Under the pieces are notes generated by a model. It was not told the origin of the DNA. It saw only the letters and a list, made by a program, of their open reading frames with translations, and ran no database searches. Of a stretch of DNA of 64,000 bases, positions 9,608 through 19,032 are shown piece by piece. Position numbers and translations under genes: made by a program. Origin of the DNA: Maledivibacter sp. Lineage in GTDB: Bacteria > Bacillota > Clostridia > Peptostreptococcales > Caminicellaceae. The stretch is from positions 1 through 64,000 of the forward strand of contig JAOASB010000005.1 of NCBI GenBank assembly GCA_025210375.1. The letters are read 5' to 3'. Position 1 is the first letter of the stretch. Every line of letters starts with the position of its first letter.

Positions 9608-10663
9608 ATGTTTAAAATCAAGGTTCTAAATCATGATGTTATTGAAGAAATTTTGGATATGAAAGAAGTTATTGAAATTGTTGAAAGGGTTTACACATTG
9701 AAATCAGAAGGAAGTACAGAGCTTTTTCCAATGGTGTTCCATGAATTTGAAAGAGGCGTAGCTGATATGGATATTAAGTCGGGATATCTTAAGGGGGCAG
9801 ATATTTTTGGGTTGAAGTTAGTTAGTTGGTTCGGTGAAAATCCTAAAAAGGATTTGCCTGCATTGATTGGGAGTACTATGGTATTTGATGCTAAAACAGG
9901 TATGCCATTAGGATTGTTAAATGCAGAATATATTACGGGAATGAGAACCGGGGCTGCTGGAGCGATAGGAGCAAAATATTTGGCAAGAAAGGATTCGGAA
10001 AACCTATTGATGGTTGGAGCAGGGCACATATCTACATTTCAAATTGCGGCTGTACTAATTGCTATGGATAACATTAAGACAGTAAGAATATATGATCCTA
10101 TTAACTATGAAAATGCCGAAAAATTAAGTAGATCAATTAAATCCACCTTAATGGATAAATTCTTATCTAAGTATGAAAAAGGTACAGAAATATACAAGAA
10201 AATAAATGAAAAATTTGATATAGGGTTTGAAGTCGTATCGGATATTAAAGAAGCTGTAGGTGTAAGTGATGTAATTATCACTGCAACTCCTTCTAGAAAG
10301 CCTTTGATAATGAAGGAATGGGTGAAAAAAGGAACACATTTCAGCTGTGTAGGTGCCGATATGGAAGGGAAGCAGGAAATAGATGAAAATATTTTTGGTA
10401 GTGCAAGAGTATATGTTGATGATATTAACCAAGCCGTAGAAGTAGGAGAAACAGAAATTCCAATTCAAAAGGGAATAATTAAAAAAGAAAATATTATAGC
10501 TGAAATTGGAGATGTAATCATAGAAAAAAAACAGGGCAGAATAAGTAAAGATGACATAACTGTTTATGACACAACGGGCATTGCACTTCAAGACCTGTTA
10601 ACCTCAAAGCTGGTTTTAGATATTGCCAATAAAAGGGGATTAGGGGTAGAGGTAGATTTATAA
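9608..10663 (+). CDS. Ornithine cyclodeaminase/mu-crystallin-family protein
   Basis: This 351-residue NAD(P)-dependent protein belongs to the OCD/mu-crystallin superfamily. The N-terminal half carries MRTGAAGAIGAKYLAR, a conserved substrate and dimer region. The Rossmann motif VGAGHIS comes near residue 139 and is slightly off the usual GxGxQ. The downstream TATPSRKPL and GADMEGKQE match the family. Members act as ornithine cyclodeaminase, alanine dehydrogenase, imine reductase or SbnB-like enzymes. Public annotation also uses the label tyramine oxidase subunit B for a related group. A strong GAGGAGG precedes the ATG. It lies 20 bases before the aminotransferase gene, suggesting one operon. 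Confidence 0.85.
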   Translation: MFKIKVLNHDVIEEILDMKEVIEIVERVYTLKSEGSTELFPMVFHEFERGVADMDIKSGYLKGADIFGLKLVSWFGENPKKDLPALIGSTMVFDAKTGMPLGLLNAEYITGMRTGAAGAIGAKYLARKDSENLLMVGAGHISTFQIAAVLIAMDNIKTVRIYDPINYENAEKLSRSIKSTLMDKFLSKYEKGTEIYKKINEKFDIGFEVVSDIKEAVGVSDVIITATPSRKPLIMKEWVKKGTHFSCVGADMEGKQEIDENIFGSARVYVDDINQAVEVGETEIPIQKGIIKKENIIAEIGDVIIEKKQGRISKDDITVYDTTGIALQDLLTSKLVLDIANKRGLGVEVDL

Positions 10664-10683
10664 AAAAGTGGAGGAAAATTGTT

Positions 10684-11802
10684 ATGAAGATCAAAGATTT
10701 TGGTGTTGAAATTTGGATGGGATTATATGAAAATGACTGCGATTACAACTTGGCGGAGACCTGTGTTGAATCCTTAACCGTTGAACAACTCTTAAATTAT
10801 ACAGATGATAAAAAGGAAATTATTGATGAAATCCTAAACATGAAGCTTACCTATGGAGCCATAGAAGGTTCTGATAGGTTAAGAAGGGGAATTACTGGGT
10901 TATATGAAAATATGGATATTGAAAATATAACAATTACCCACGGTGCAATTGGAGCAAATGCACTTTCTATTATGACATTAGTTGAACCTGGGGACAGAGT
11001 GATTTCAGTTCTTCCAACCTATCAGCAGCATTATTCTATTCCAGAATCAATAGGTGCCGATGTAAAGATATTAGAGTTAAGACCTGAAAATAATTTTTTG
11101 CCCGATTTAGATGAACTGAGATCCTATGTTAATGATAGAACAAAACTTATTTGCATCAATAATCCCAATAATCCAACGGGAGCATTGATGGATAAGGAAT
11201 TTTTAATGGAAATAGTAGAAATTGCTAAAACATGTGACGCCTATGTTCTTAGTGATGAGGTTTATAGGGGGCTGAACCATGAGGGGGAGAGCTTCACTGC
11301 TTCAATTGCAGATTTATATGAAAAGGGTATTAGTACTGGTAGTATGTCCAAGACCTTTTCATTGGCGGGGCTAAGAATTGGTTGGGCAGCTGGGCCAAAG
11401 GACTTTATTAAAGGAATAAATAAGCAAAGAGACTATCATATTATTAGCTGTGGAATGATCGACGATAGATTGGCGGCTATTGCAATAGAAAACAAGGAAG
11501 CAATCGTAAAAAGAAATCTTGAAATAGTTAGAAGGAATCTTAGGACCCTAGATAGATGGATAGCCAATGAGCCACTAATGACATATGTAAAACCAAGAGC
11601 TGGAACAACAGCATTTCTAAAATATGATATTGATATGTCTTCCGAGGAATTTTGTTTAAGGTTACTTAAGGAAAAGAGTGTTATGTTATTGCCCGGTAAG
11701 GCACTAGACATGGAAGGCTATTTAAGGATAGGCTTTGCCAATACTCCTAGGATTATTGAAGATGGTTTAGAAAGGATTTCAGAATTTCTAAGGGAATTAT
11801 AG
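10684..11802 (+). CDS. Class I/II PLP aminotransferase
   Basis: This is a 372-residue fold-type I aminotransferase. Visible motifs are NNPNNPTG (about 160) for substrate and cofactor placement, the aspartate in LSDEVY (about 192), and the Schiff-base lysine in SMSKTFSLAGLRIGW (about 220). The C-terminal arginine region is GYLRIGFAN. It follows the OCD-family gene with its own GGAGG site. The pair, downstream of a PucR regulator, suggests catabolism or remodelling of an amino acid or amine. The exact substrate cannot be read from the sequence. Confidence 0.87.
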   Translation: MKIKDFGVEIWMGLYENDCDYNLAETCVESLTVEQLLNYTDDKKEIIDEILNMKLTYGAIEGSDRLRRGITGLYENMDIENITITHGAIGANALSIMTLVEPGDRVISVLPTYQQHYSIPESIGADVKILELRPENNFLPDLDELRSYVNDRTKLICINNPNNPTGALMDKEFLMEIVEIAKTCDAYVLSDEVYRGLNHEGESFTASIADLYEKGISTGSMSKTFSLAGLRIGWAAGPKDFIKGINKQRDYHIISCGMIDDRLAAIAIENKEAIVKRNLEIVRRNLRTLDRWIANEPLMTYVKPRAGTTAFLKYDIDMSSEEFCLRLLKEKSVMLLPGKALDMEGYLRIGFANTPRIIEDGLERISEFLREL

Positions 11803-11903
11803 TATATTGGGTTAAAATATTGATGGATTCTTAGATTAATGTGGTAAGGTGTTCCCTTGGATGGTACAATTATACTATTGATAATACATATGGAGGTAAT
11901 AAT

Positions 11904-12659
11904 ATGAAACTAGTCTCTTGGAATGTTAATGGGCTTAGAGCTTGTGTTAAGAAAGGATTTTTAGAATATTTTAAAGAGGTTAATGCAGATATATTCTGTG
12001 TTCAGGAAACTAAATTACAAGAGGGGCAGATTGATCTAGACTTAGAAGGATATGAACAATATTGGAATTATGCTGTTAAAAAAGGGTATTCAGGTACAGC
12101 AGTATTTACAAAAAAGAAGCCCTTATCCGTTAAATATGGTTTAGGAATTGAAGAACATGATCAAGAAGGAAGGGTTATAACCCTTGAATTTGACAAATTC
12201 CATTTAGTTAATGTCTATACGCCTAATTCTCAAAGGGGATTGGCAAGACTTGACTATAGGGTGTTATGGGAGGATGCCTTTAGAAGCCAACTTAAGGATT
12301 TAGATTCTGTAAAACCCGTTATTTTATGTGGGGATTTAAATGTAGCCCATAAAGAGATAGATTTAAAAAATCCAAAAACTAATACTAAAAATGCTGGGTT
12401 CACAATTGAAGAGAGAGGGAAGATCACAGAGCTATTGGAAGAAGGATTTATTGATACCTTTAGACATTTCTATCCCGACAAGGAAGAAGTTTACTCATGG
12501 TGGTCATATATGAGGAAAGCAAGGGAAAGGAATTCTGGATGGAGGATCGATTATTTTATTGTATCCCAAGCACTAAGGGGCTTATTAAAGGACGCACAGA
12601 TTCATTCCCATATAATGGGCAGTGACCATTGTCCTGTTTTTCTAGAAATAGGTTTATAA
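11904..12659 (+). CDS. xth: Exodeoxyribonuclease III
   Basis: This is a 251-residue AP endonuclease/3'-5' exonuclease of the endonuclease-exonuclease-phosphatase fold. Catalytic motifs are SWNVNGLRA at the N terminus, QETK (about 33), VYTPNSQRG, CGDLNVAH (about 150), WRIDYF (about 215) and GSDHCPV at the end. It removes abasic sites during base-excision repair in the cytoplasm. The frame is open upstream to 11841, but GGAGG at 11892-11896 and the conserved MKLVSWN start select 11904. A terminator follows. Confidence 0.93.
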   Translation: MKLVSWNVNGLRACVKKGFLEYFKEVNADIFCVQETKLQEGQIDLDLEGYEQYWNYAVKKGYSGTAVFTKKKPLSVKYGLGIEEHDQEGRVITLEFDKFHLVNVYTPNSQRGLARLDYRVLWEDAFRSQLKDLDSVKPVILCGDLNVAHKEIDLKNPKTNTKNAGFTIEERGKITELLEEGFIDTFRHFYPDKEEVYSWWSYMRKARERNSGWRIDYFIVSQALRGLLKDAQIHSHIMGSDHCPVFLEIGL

Positions 12660-12697
12660 TTATATATCTTATAAGTAATCATATTTAATGTTAATAG

Positions 12698-12736
12698 AAA
12701 ACCTTTGTGCTTAATAATAAGAAGCATAAAGGTTTT
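12698..12736 (+). terminator. Terminator between converging genes
   Basis: A 15-base arm starting AAAACCTTTGTGC (12698-12712) pairs with AAGCATAAAGG-TTTT (12722-12736) and runs into six T. It ends xth and may also serve the converging exonuclease gene. Confidence 0.85.
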
Positions 12737-12785
12737 TTGTATTTGATTTATCTATTATGACATGAGGAGATGACACTGAAAAAAA

Positions 12786-13703
12786 TTATAACATTCTTAA
12801 GAAATCTTCCTCGGGGATTATTTCAATATTAATTCCTTGTTCAATATAGGAATAAGCCTTTCTCAATTTAGTAGTTAATTCATGGAATTTTAGTGTTTTA
12901 TAATCCTTGATACCTACCACGAGATAACTTGTATCCTTTGTAACACCATATCCGCTAAATCCTCCAAGGCTTTCCACTTTTTTATTGGCCTCAGAGCGGG
13001 TCATGGATCGCAAAGGGCCCGTAAATATGACTTTTTTATGATAAAATAGGTGGTTTTTATCCCATGCTTTTAAGGGCTTTTGGTCAATCGGTTTTACTTT
13101 CTTGATATTTGTACTATGCCTATGCTGCTTACATGGTTCATATCCTCTTTCATAAATCTTACCTAGCTTAATTTTAGTATTAATACATAAATCCTCAACG
13201 GAATTCGACTTAGTTGACTTCAAAGCTGCTAATAAGACCTTTGCACATGCAACAGCATCATGACACGCATCGTGATGTTTGAAGGTGATATTGAGCATAT
13301 TAGCCAGGGTATCGAGCTTGTTGTTAACCTGTTCCTGCCATGTGGCTTTTGAAACAGCGACGGTGCATAGGTAGTCAAAGCTTGGATAAGGGATGTCATA
13401 TTCATTTAGAATATGTCTGAGGACACTCATGTCGAAACTAGCATTATGGGCAACAACAATCTGATTTTCTAGATAGGTTTTTATAGAGTCCCAAAGCTCA
13501 TTGAATTCAGGTTCATTCTTAACATCTTCCTTTGTTATTCCATGAATATAAACATTGATTCTATCAAACCTAAGCTCCTTAGGACGTATTAACCAGGATT
13601 TTTTTTCGATTATTTCACCATCTTTAACAACGGCTATTCCCATTGCACAGGCACTAGACCTTCTAGAATTAGCTGTTTCAAAATCTATTGCTACAAAATT
13701 CAT
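12786..13703 (-). CDS. DEDDh 3'-5' exonuclease with C-terminal BRCT domain
   Basis: This 305-residue protein has an N-terminal DnaQ-like exonuclease and a C-terminal BRCT domain. The exonuclease acids are visible in FVAIDFETAN (D and E), in VVAHNASFDMSVL (about 88-100) and in KHHDACHDAVACA (His-Asp pair, about 140). The BRCT part (about 222-303) starts KKVIFTGPLRSMTR and includes GGFSGYGVTKDTSYLVVG, as in NAD-dependent ligases and polymerase III epsilon relatives. It probably trims or proofreads DNA 3' ends in repair. AGGAGG lies before the ATG. It converges with xth, another repair nuclease. Confidence 0.9.
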   Translation of the reverse strand: MNFVAIDFETANSRRSSACAMGIAVVKDGEIIEKKSWLIRPKELRFDRINVYIHGITKEDVKNEPEFNELWDSIKTYLENQIVVAHNASFDMSVLRHILNEYDIPYPSFDYLCTVAVSKATWQEQVNNKLDTLANMLNITFKHHDACHDAVACAKVLLAALKSTKSNSVEDLCINTKIKLGKIYERGYEPCKQHRHSTNIKKVKPIDQKPLKAWDKNHLFYHKKVIFTGPLRSMTRSEANKKVESLGGFSGYGVTKDTSYLVVGIKDYKTLKFHELTTKLRKAYSYIEQGINIEIIPEEDFLRML

Positions 13704-13762
13704 ATAGATATCCTCCTAATTCCCACTTCAGTAGCTAATTTTTATATATTGATTTTATCATA

Positions 13763-13898
13763 TATATAGGATTTTCATAGTATAACTTAATTTATACATG
13801 GACAAATATGCGATGGTTCTGGGCATTTTGGGCATGTATAAGTTAAAGTCTATACTAAAATTCCTATATAGGATTTTCATAGTATAAATTAAGTTATA
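13763..13898. repeat. Direct and inverted repeats in a 460-bp gene-free stretch
   Basis: A 23-bp sequence (TATATAGGATTTTCATAG plus TATAA) occurs identically at 13763-13785 and 13865-13887. Each copy runs into an 18-base segment, GTATAACTTAATTTATAC (13780-13797) or GTATAAATTAAGTTATAC (13881-13898), and these are exact reverse complements. Related, more diverged sequence is seen near 17733-17775, 25715-25770 and 26828-26885. No coding is visible in 13704-14173. Confidence 0.65.
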
Positions 13899-14173
13899 CT
13901 AAAACCCCTATATGATAAATTCTTAAAACCCATATAGGATTAGTTGTTTCAGGTGTTTTTTAGATTAATAATTATTGTAAATATGACGATATATGTAATG
14001 TAGGTATTTGTATTTCATTTGAAATGGGTTTTATTTTAAATAAAGAATTTAATAGATACTAAGCATATAGAATTATATAATTAGGCTTAAAACGTTCGAC
14101 AAGATTTGACATATCCTTATTTTAAAAAAGTATATAATAATTTTGAATATGATTGAAAAGTTAGGTGGGACAG

Positions 14174-15772
14174 ATGATTTTGTATAACAACTTATATAGC
14201 AATGATTTTTTTAATTTACTTGAATATAATAATGAAGTCTACATCAAAGTTAGTAAACCCGGATTTGACATGAAAAATTTTAATGGAGTCTTAGAAGAAA
14301 TTCCACGGGGGAGTTTAACTAATTTTTTAGGACTAAAAAAGGCTTTAGAGGATGCCAATAATGATGAAATTAAAATAGGTAAATTTAGACCTGAGGTAGA
14401 AGTAATCTTATCTGAGGATGAGATGAAATGCAAGGTTAGAGTAAACCATACTAAGGAATATATTTTTGAGAACAGCAAGAATATTACTACGGATATTCTT
14501 ATGGAGTTAAAGAAGGAAGGCATCACAGAAGGGATAATATCCCATGCAATTAATAATGACATAGTGGCATGTGAAGAGTTTGTGGTGGCTAATGGAGTAT
14601 TGCCGACCAACGGTGATGATGCAGTAGTAAAATATTATGAAATGTCTGAGAGAAAGCCACAGATTAGAAAGGATGGAAGTACTAATTATTATGAATTAAA
14701 TTTAATCGACGTTGTTTATAAAAATGACTGGCTAGGAGAAAAAATACCACCAACTGAAGGCAAGGATGGAATAACGGTTACGGGTAAGACTTTACCTGCA
14801 AAACGGGGGAAGGACAAGCCCTTAAGATATGATAGGAAAACAGTTGGAATGTATGGCAAGGATGGAAAATTCTTTTTGAAAGCTTTGGTGGATGGGGCTG
14901 TTACCTTTAATAATGGAAAAATATGTGTAGAAAACCACTTGACTATAAATGAAGATGTTGATTATTCCAGTGGGAATATTGATTTTGATGGATTTGTAAC
15001 CGTTAATGGTACTGTAAAGGATGGTTTTTCAATCAAGGCTAAATATGATATTTCTATACATAGTAAAATGGGTATAGGGGCTACAGGTAAAATTCAATCT
15101 ACTGAAGGTAGTATTTTTATTAAAGGAGGAGTCAATGGAAAATTAATTACAGAAATTGAAGCTAAAAAGGATGTTTATATAAAATATTGTAATGAAACTA
15201 AAATAACTGCTGGTGGGAAAATAGATATTGGATATTATTCCATAGATAGTGATCTAAAGGCAGAGAAAATATTGATGGATCAAAAAAATGGGAGATTGAT
15301 TGGCGGAAATGTATGTGCTGGAAGTCAAATCATAACAGGAACCATTGGTAATAAATTTGAAAAAAAAACAAAGGTTAACGTAGATGGATTCGATAGAATA
15401 TTAATTAAAAAGGAGTATGAAGAGGTTTTACAGAAATATAGGAAGCTATTAATTCGTGCAGAGGAGTTAAAGGCCGATTTGGATATCTATGATCTAAACT
15501 TTATGGTAAATGAAGATGAAAGTTTAGTACAAGACTATAATAAGCAGCTTGAAAAGTATGATAAATTAATTGAAGGAATTGCACAGCTGGATGAGGAAAG
15601 AATTAAGCTTCAAGAAATACTGAAATCTAAAGGTGAAGGACAGGTTTCAATAGCCACAGGGGCTTATCCTAAAACATACTTAGAGCTTAAAAGAGTTACA
15701 AAAAGGATAGATTCATTAGTCAAGGGTACATTTTATATAAATGGCAGAGATCTCTTTTTTGATGAGGACTAA
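14174..15772 (+). CDS. FapA/DUF342-family protein
   Basis: This is a 532-residue DUF342 (FapA) protein. The N-terminal part is a small alpha/beta domain. The central part (about 150-360) is the polymerized beta-helix typical of the family, with the signature around KIPPTEGKDGITVTGK and successive short strands such as VTVNGTVKDGFSI. The C-terminal ~110 residues are a charged coiled coil. FapA in Vibrio helps localize polar machinery; the clostridial role is not settled. I chose ATG 14174, five bases after AGGTGG, over GTG 14165. A TTGACA lies at 14106 with a TATAAT-like element near 14133. A GAF protein follows in the same direction. Confidence 0.85.
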   Translation: MILYNNLYSNDFFNLLEYNNEVYIKVSKPGFDMKNFNGVLEEIPRGSLTNFLGLKKALEDANNDEIKIGKFRPEVEVILSEDEMKCKVRVNHTKEYIFENSKNITTDILMELKKEGITEGIISHAINNDIVACEEFVVANGVLPTNGDDAVVKYYEMSERKPQIRKDGSTNYYELNLIDVVYKNDWLGEKIPPTEGKDGITVTGKTLPAKRGKDKPLRYDRKTVGMYGKDGKFFLKALVDGAVTFNNGKICVENHLTINEDVDYSSGNIDFDGFVTVNGTVKDGFSIKAKYDISIHSKMGIGATGKIQSTEGSIFIKGGVNGKLITEIEAKKDVYIKYCNETKITAGGKIDIGYYSIDSDLKAEKILMDQKNGRLIGGNVCAGSQIITGTIGNKFEKKTKVNVDGFDRILIKKEYEEVLQKYRKLLIRAEELKADLDIYDLNFMVNEDESLVQDYNKQLEKYDKLIEGIAQLDEERIKLQEILKSKGEGQVSIATGAYPKTYLELKRVTKRIDSLVKGTFYINGRDLFFDED

Positions 15773-15847
15773 ATAAAAACAGACTTTAGTAAATGAATTT
15801 TATATTGGTTATCTAGTATAGTGACGGGACCACTTGGAGGGGAATTG

Positions 15848-17668
15848 ATGTACAATAATGACAATACATGTAAGCTATATAGACACAAGATATTACTTTA
15901 TGCAATAGATTTTTTTTCCCAAGGATTTACTACATACCAGATTGAAAAACACGCCTTTGATTTTACCAATGAAATATTAACTTTAAATTCCACGGCTATA
16001 TTTCTAAGGAAAAACCATGAGTTTGTTTTACATAAATCAAAGAACTATGGACTGAAAAGCTATGGTATATATGCTTCGGATAAGCTTGAAAATATAGCAA
16101 GATTCCATGGTAATATAATTAATTCTAATTTTTCTGCTTTTTTAGATGATAAAGACATAGAGATGTTTAAACCTAAGTTAATTATTCCTTTGATTGTTAG
16201 GGATATGACATTAGGTTTTATTATTTCAGATGGAAAGGTTATTGGAGAACTAGATAATAATGATTTTGAGATTGCAACGGCTTTAATGAGATTGATAAAT
16301 AAATCCTTAGAAAATAGACAGTATGCTAAGGAATTAAAGGAAAACAATAAAAAACTGGATACACAGATATATAATCTTTTTTTTATATACCAAACTACTA
16401 AAACCTTGTTATCAGAGTTGGATATTGAATCCATATATTCATTATGTACGGATATCATTGGAGAGGTTGCTTGTAGCAAAATTACTACATTTGGGTTGTA
16501 TGATGGGATAAAGGGGAAAATTATTTTAAGAAGTTATAGAGACATCTTTAGCTTCACAAAATATTATTCAGAGTTTGAATTAATAGATAGAGAATATAAG
16601 GGTAATAAAATAATTTTGAACTATCATGAGGATAAAGAGGAAATCAAAAAAATATTTAAAAACTGGAAGGCTTTTGAGGAGTTGGATACGGAGTACATTA
16701 TTTTAATAGTTCAAGATAAAATACATGGTTTTATTACAATCAGTAAACCAGTTAATGATAGAGAATACAATGAATTAATGTTCGATCTTATTAAGAGCTT
16801 GGCTTCAATTATATACATAGCAATAAACAATGCTAATTTATTTAAGAAAACCAATGAGCAAAAAGTTCTTATTGAAAAGAAATATAATATTTTACATAAA
16901 CTTAGCAAGATTATAAAAAACATAAATTCAACCTCAAATATAGAAGGACTTTCTAAGCGGCTTATGCGAACGTTAAACATAGGATTTGGTATTGAAAAGG
17001 GCTGTATTATTCTTAAAAATAATGCAGATTATTGCATAGTAGATACCCTTGGATTTCATACAACCATCGATACAATATATAAAAATGATATATGGGAGTC
17101 CATAGATAATAATGGTATAACCTATGAGTTCTCTTCAGTCCATAATAATAAATACTTTAATAAAGAACTATGTGTAGATGTGGGAGACAGCAATTGTTTG
17201 GTTATTTCGCCCTTAGCCATAAGTAATATTGGCTTTGACACACAGGATAATATTTTAGGATACATAGTGGTATTTAAAACCAAAAGGAGTCTTGAACCCG
17301 AAGAAATTCTCCTTATCAATACAATAAGTGGAAGTATTGCTCCAGTAATAAGGCAGCTGAATAATGTACAAAGAATGAAGAAGGAATATGTTCAGGATCA
17401 GCAAGAGTTATTCCTAAGGGCGTTGAAGGAGAAGCTTTATAATAAAGAGAAATACTACATTGATTTTAGAGTATACTATAAAAAAATAATTAAAAAACCC
17501 TTTGAGGAAATAGATACTACACCATATTTTGATTTAGAATACTATTATTTTGATAATTACGTTTTTGTTTTAAGTGAGTATAAATTAAGGGATGAAGATT
17601 TTGAAGGAGTATTGGAATTGAACAATTTCAATGAGATTTTTGAAGCCTTTGAGGGAATTACGTATTAG
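15848..17668 (+). CDS. Multi-GAF-domain protein without output domain
   Basis: This is a ~606-residue soluble protein with three segments that read as GAF domains (about 20-165, 190-345 and 370-530). They are separated by helical linkers such as NRQYAKELKENNKKLDTQIYNLFF. No histidine-kinase, GGDEF, EAL, HD or DNA-binding domain follows. The last ~75 residues (FDLEYYYFDNYVF and onward) are not recognised. GAF domains bind small ligands or mediate dimerization. TGGAGGGGA before ATG 15848 selects this start over the upstream GTG. It lies between FapA and an M23 peptidase gene. A role as a sensing partner of FapA is only an inference from position. Confidence 0.7.
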   Translation: MYNNDNTCKLYRHKILLYAIDFFSQGFTTYQIEKHAFDFTNEILTLNSTAIFLRKNHEFVLHKSKNYGLKSYGIYASDKLENIARFHGNIINSNFSAFLDDKDIEMFKPKLIIPLIVRDMTLGFIISDGKVIGELDNNDFEIATALMRLINKSLENRQYAKELKENNKKLDTQIYNLFFIYQTTKTLLSELDIESIYSLCTDIIGEVACSKITTFGLYDGIKGKIILRSYRDIFSFTKYYSEFELIDREYKGNKIILNYHEDKEEIKKIFKNWKAFEELDTEYIILIVQDKIHGFITISKPVNDREYNELMFDLIKSLASIIYIAINNANLFKKTNEQKVLIEKKYNILHKLSKIIKNINSTSNIEGLSKRLMRTLNIGFGIEKGCIILKNNADYCIVDTLGFHTTIDTIYKNDIWESIDNNGITYEFSSVHNNKYFNKELCVDVGDSNCLVISPLAISNIGFDTQDNILGYIVVFKTKRSLEPEEILLINTISGSIAPVIRQLNNVQRMKKEYVQDQQELFLRALKEKLYNKEKYYIDFRVYYKKIIKKPFEEIDTTPYFDLEYYYFDNYVFVLSEYKLRDEDFEGVLELNNFNEIFEAFEGITY

Positions 17669-17857
17669 AAGTTCTTGAGTATTTAAGAGTTGTATTTTTG
17701 ATCTTAGATGAATAGGACCCCCTAATGTATTTTTGTATGTATAAATTAAAGTTCTGGCTGGAATCTATATGAAAAAGCTAGAGGTGAAGATAAAAATCCT
17801 TGTTCTTTCTTTACCACTTTATGCATATAAAATTTAATATAGGAAAAGGGGGACAAG

Positions 17858-18817
17858 ATGAAAAGTAGAACAAAATATTTACTTAAAGCTAGAATAAGAA
17901 GCAGATTGATAAAAAAAAGAAAAAGAAGATTTATTAGCTTTAAGGGCATTATAGTATCTTTGTTAATTCTTCTTATACCCATGCTAATAATGTTTATTCT
18001 AAATATATCTGAACAAAAACCTTCAGATGTATATGAGATCAGAACACAAAAAGATTTGTATATCCCCAATGAATATTTGAAAAAAGCATATACTAAAGCA
18101 AATAGCGAGGGGATATCCTTTCCAAAGCTATTAACTTACTCAGCTAATGAAGCTGATTTTGCAGTGGAAGCATATACAGATAAAGTATTAAGAAATGCAG
18201 TGAAATTAGCTAAAAAAAATGAAGAAATGACTAAACCTCAAAAAGCCCTCTATGATATTTATGCAAAGGTATTTGATGATCTTAGGGTTGGGCCAATACC
18301 TAATAAAAAAGAAATATATATATGGAATGAAAATAAAAATAAATGGGAAATGAAGGATACTGAAGAATATTGTTATATATCCGAGGATGATTTTGGAGCA
18401 GCTAGAAGCTATGGTGGAGATAGGACCCATGAAGGAAATGATCTGATTGCGGATTTGGGTACGCCCATAGTTTCCATGACAGATGGAGAAATAACTAGAA
18501 TAGGGTGGCTTGAGTATGGTGGACAAAGAATAGGTATTACTACAAGTAAAGGAACGTATTTTTACTATGCTCATATGGATAGATACGCTGAGGGTATGGT
18601 AAAGGGTAAAAAGGTAAGAGCTGGAGATATAATAGGGTACATTGGTGATACCGGGTATGGACCTCCGGGTACGAAGGGGAAATTCCCACCCCATTTACAT
18701 GTGCAGATAGGCTTTAGGAGGGGAGAATTTTCAAAGGGCTATACTTGGTTTAATCCCTATGATATTGTTAAGTTTTTAGATGATTATAGGGTTACATTAG
18801 TAGAAAAGAAAAATTAA
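17858..18817 (+). CDS. Membrane-anchored M23 peptidase
   Basis: This 319-residue protein has a basic N terminus, one membrane span (about 28-50) and a C-terminal LytM/M23 domain outside the cell. Zinc-ligand motifs are HEGNDLIAD (His and Asp, about 191-197) and HLHVQIG (about 277), plus YYAHMD. These match active glycyl-glycine or peptidoglycan endopeptidases, so cleavage of peptide crosslinks is expected. A strong AAAAGGGGGA precedes the ATG. It may belong to the FapA/GAF group or to spore morphogenesis; the sequence does not decide this. A terminator follows. Confidence 0.87.
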   Translation: MKSRTKYLLKARIRSRLIKKRKRRFISFKGIIVSLLILLIPMLIMFILNISEQKPSDVYEIRTQKDLYIPNEYLKKAYTKANSEGISFPKLLTYSANEADFAVEAYTDKVLRNAVKLAKKNEEMTKPQKALYDIYAKVFDDLRVGPIPNKKEIYIWNENKNKWEMKDTEEYCYISEDDFGAARSYGGDRTHEGNDLIADLGTPIVSMTDGEITRIGWLEYGGQRIGITTSKGTYFYYAHMDRYAEGMVKGKKVRAGDIIGYIGDTGYGPPGTKGKFPPHLHVQIGFRRGEFSKGYTWFNPYDIVKFLDDYRVTLVEKKN

Positions 18818-18819
18818 AG

Positions 18820-18861
18820 CCAGGGCTGACTCATGATTTTTCAATGTGAGGCCCTGGTTTT
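18820..18861 (+). terminator. Terminator after M23 gene
   Basis: CCAGGGC (18820-18826) pairs with GCCCTGG (18851-18857) across a 24-base loop, followed by TTTTG. Confidence 0.75.
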
Positions 18862-18965
18862 GCCATTCCTTGACCTAAGTTACATTTAAAAAATAAGCTG
18901 CCCATCTTACTCGTCCCTTTAAAATAATCGGAATTACCTTATGAGCCAACTTGTTTTTATGTGCC

Positions 18966-19012
18966 TAACAAAAATGTAAGGTTGCTTTTATTCCTGGATA
19001 CTCTGATATAAT
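18966..19012 (+). promoter_or_regulatory. Promoter with BceR-like box before the response-regulator gene
   Basis: The box TAACAAAAATGTAAG (18966-18980) recurs almost identically before the transporter genes at 20785. It lies just upstream of a TTGCTT-like -35 (18982) and a TATAAT at 19007-19012. The position suggests activation by the response regulator of this module. Confidence 0.65.
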
Positions 19013-19032
19013 AATAGCAAGGAGTGATAATT

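Noticed and set aside
10163-10591. 142-codon minus-strand frame
   Set aside because: It mirrors the OCD-family gene and has a Tyr/Phe-rich, non-protein-like composition.
18206-18694. Long open frame on the minus strand
   Set aside because: It is antisense to the M23 peptidase gene, has no ribosome site and a low-complexity Ile/Phe/Ser-rich translation; the plus strand carries the zinc motifs.
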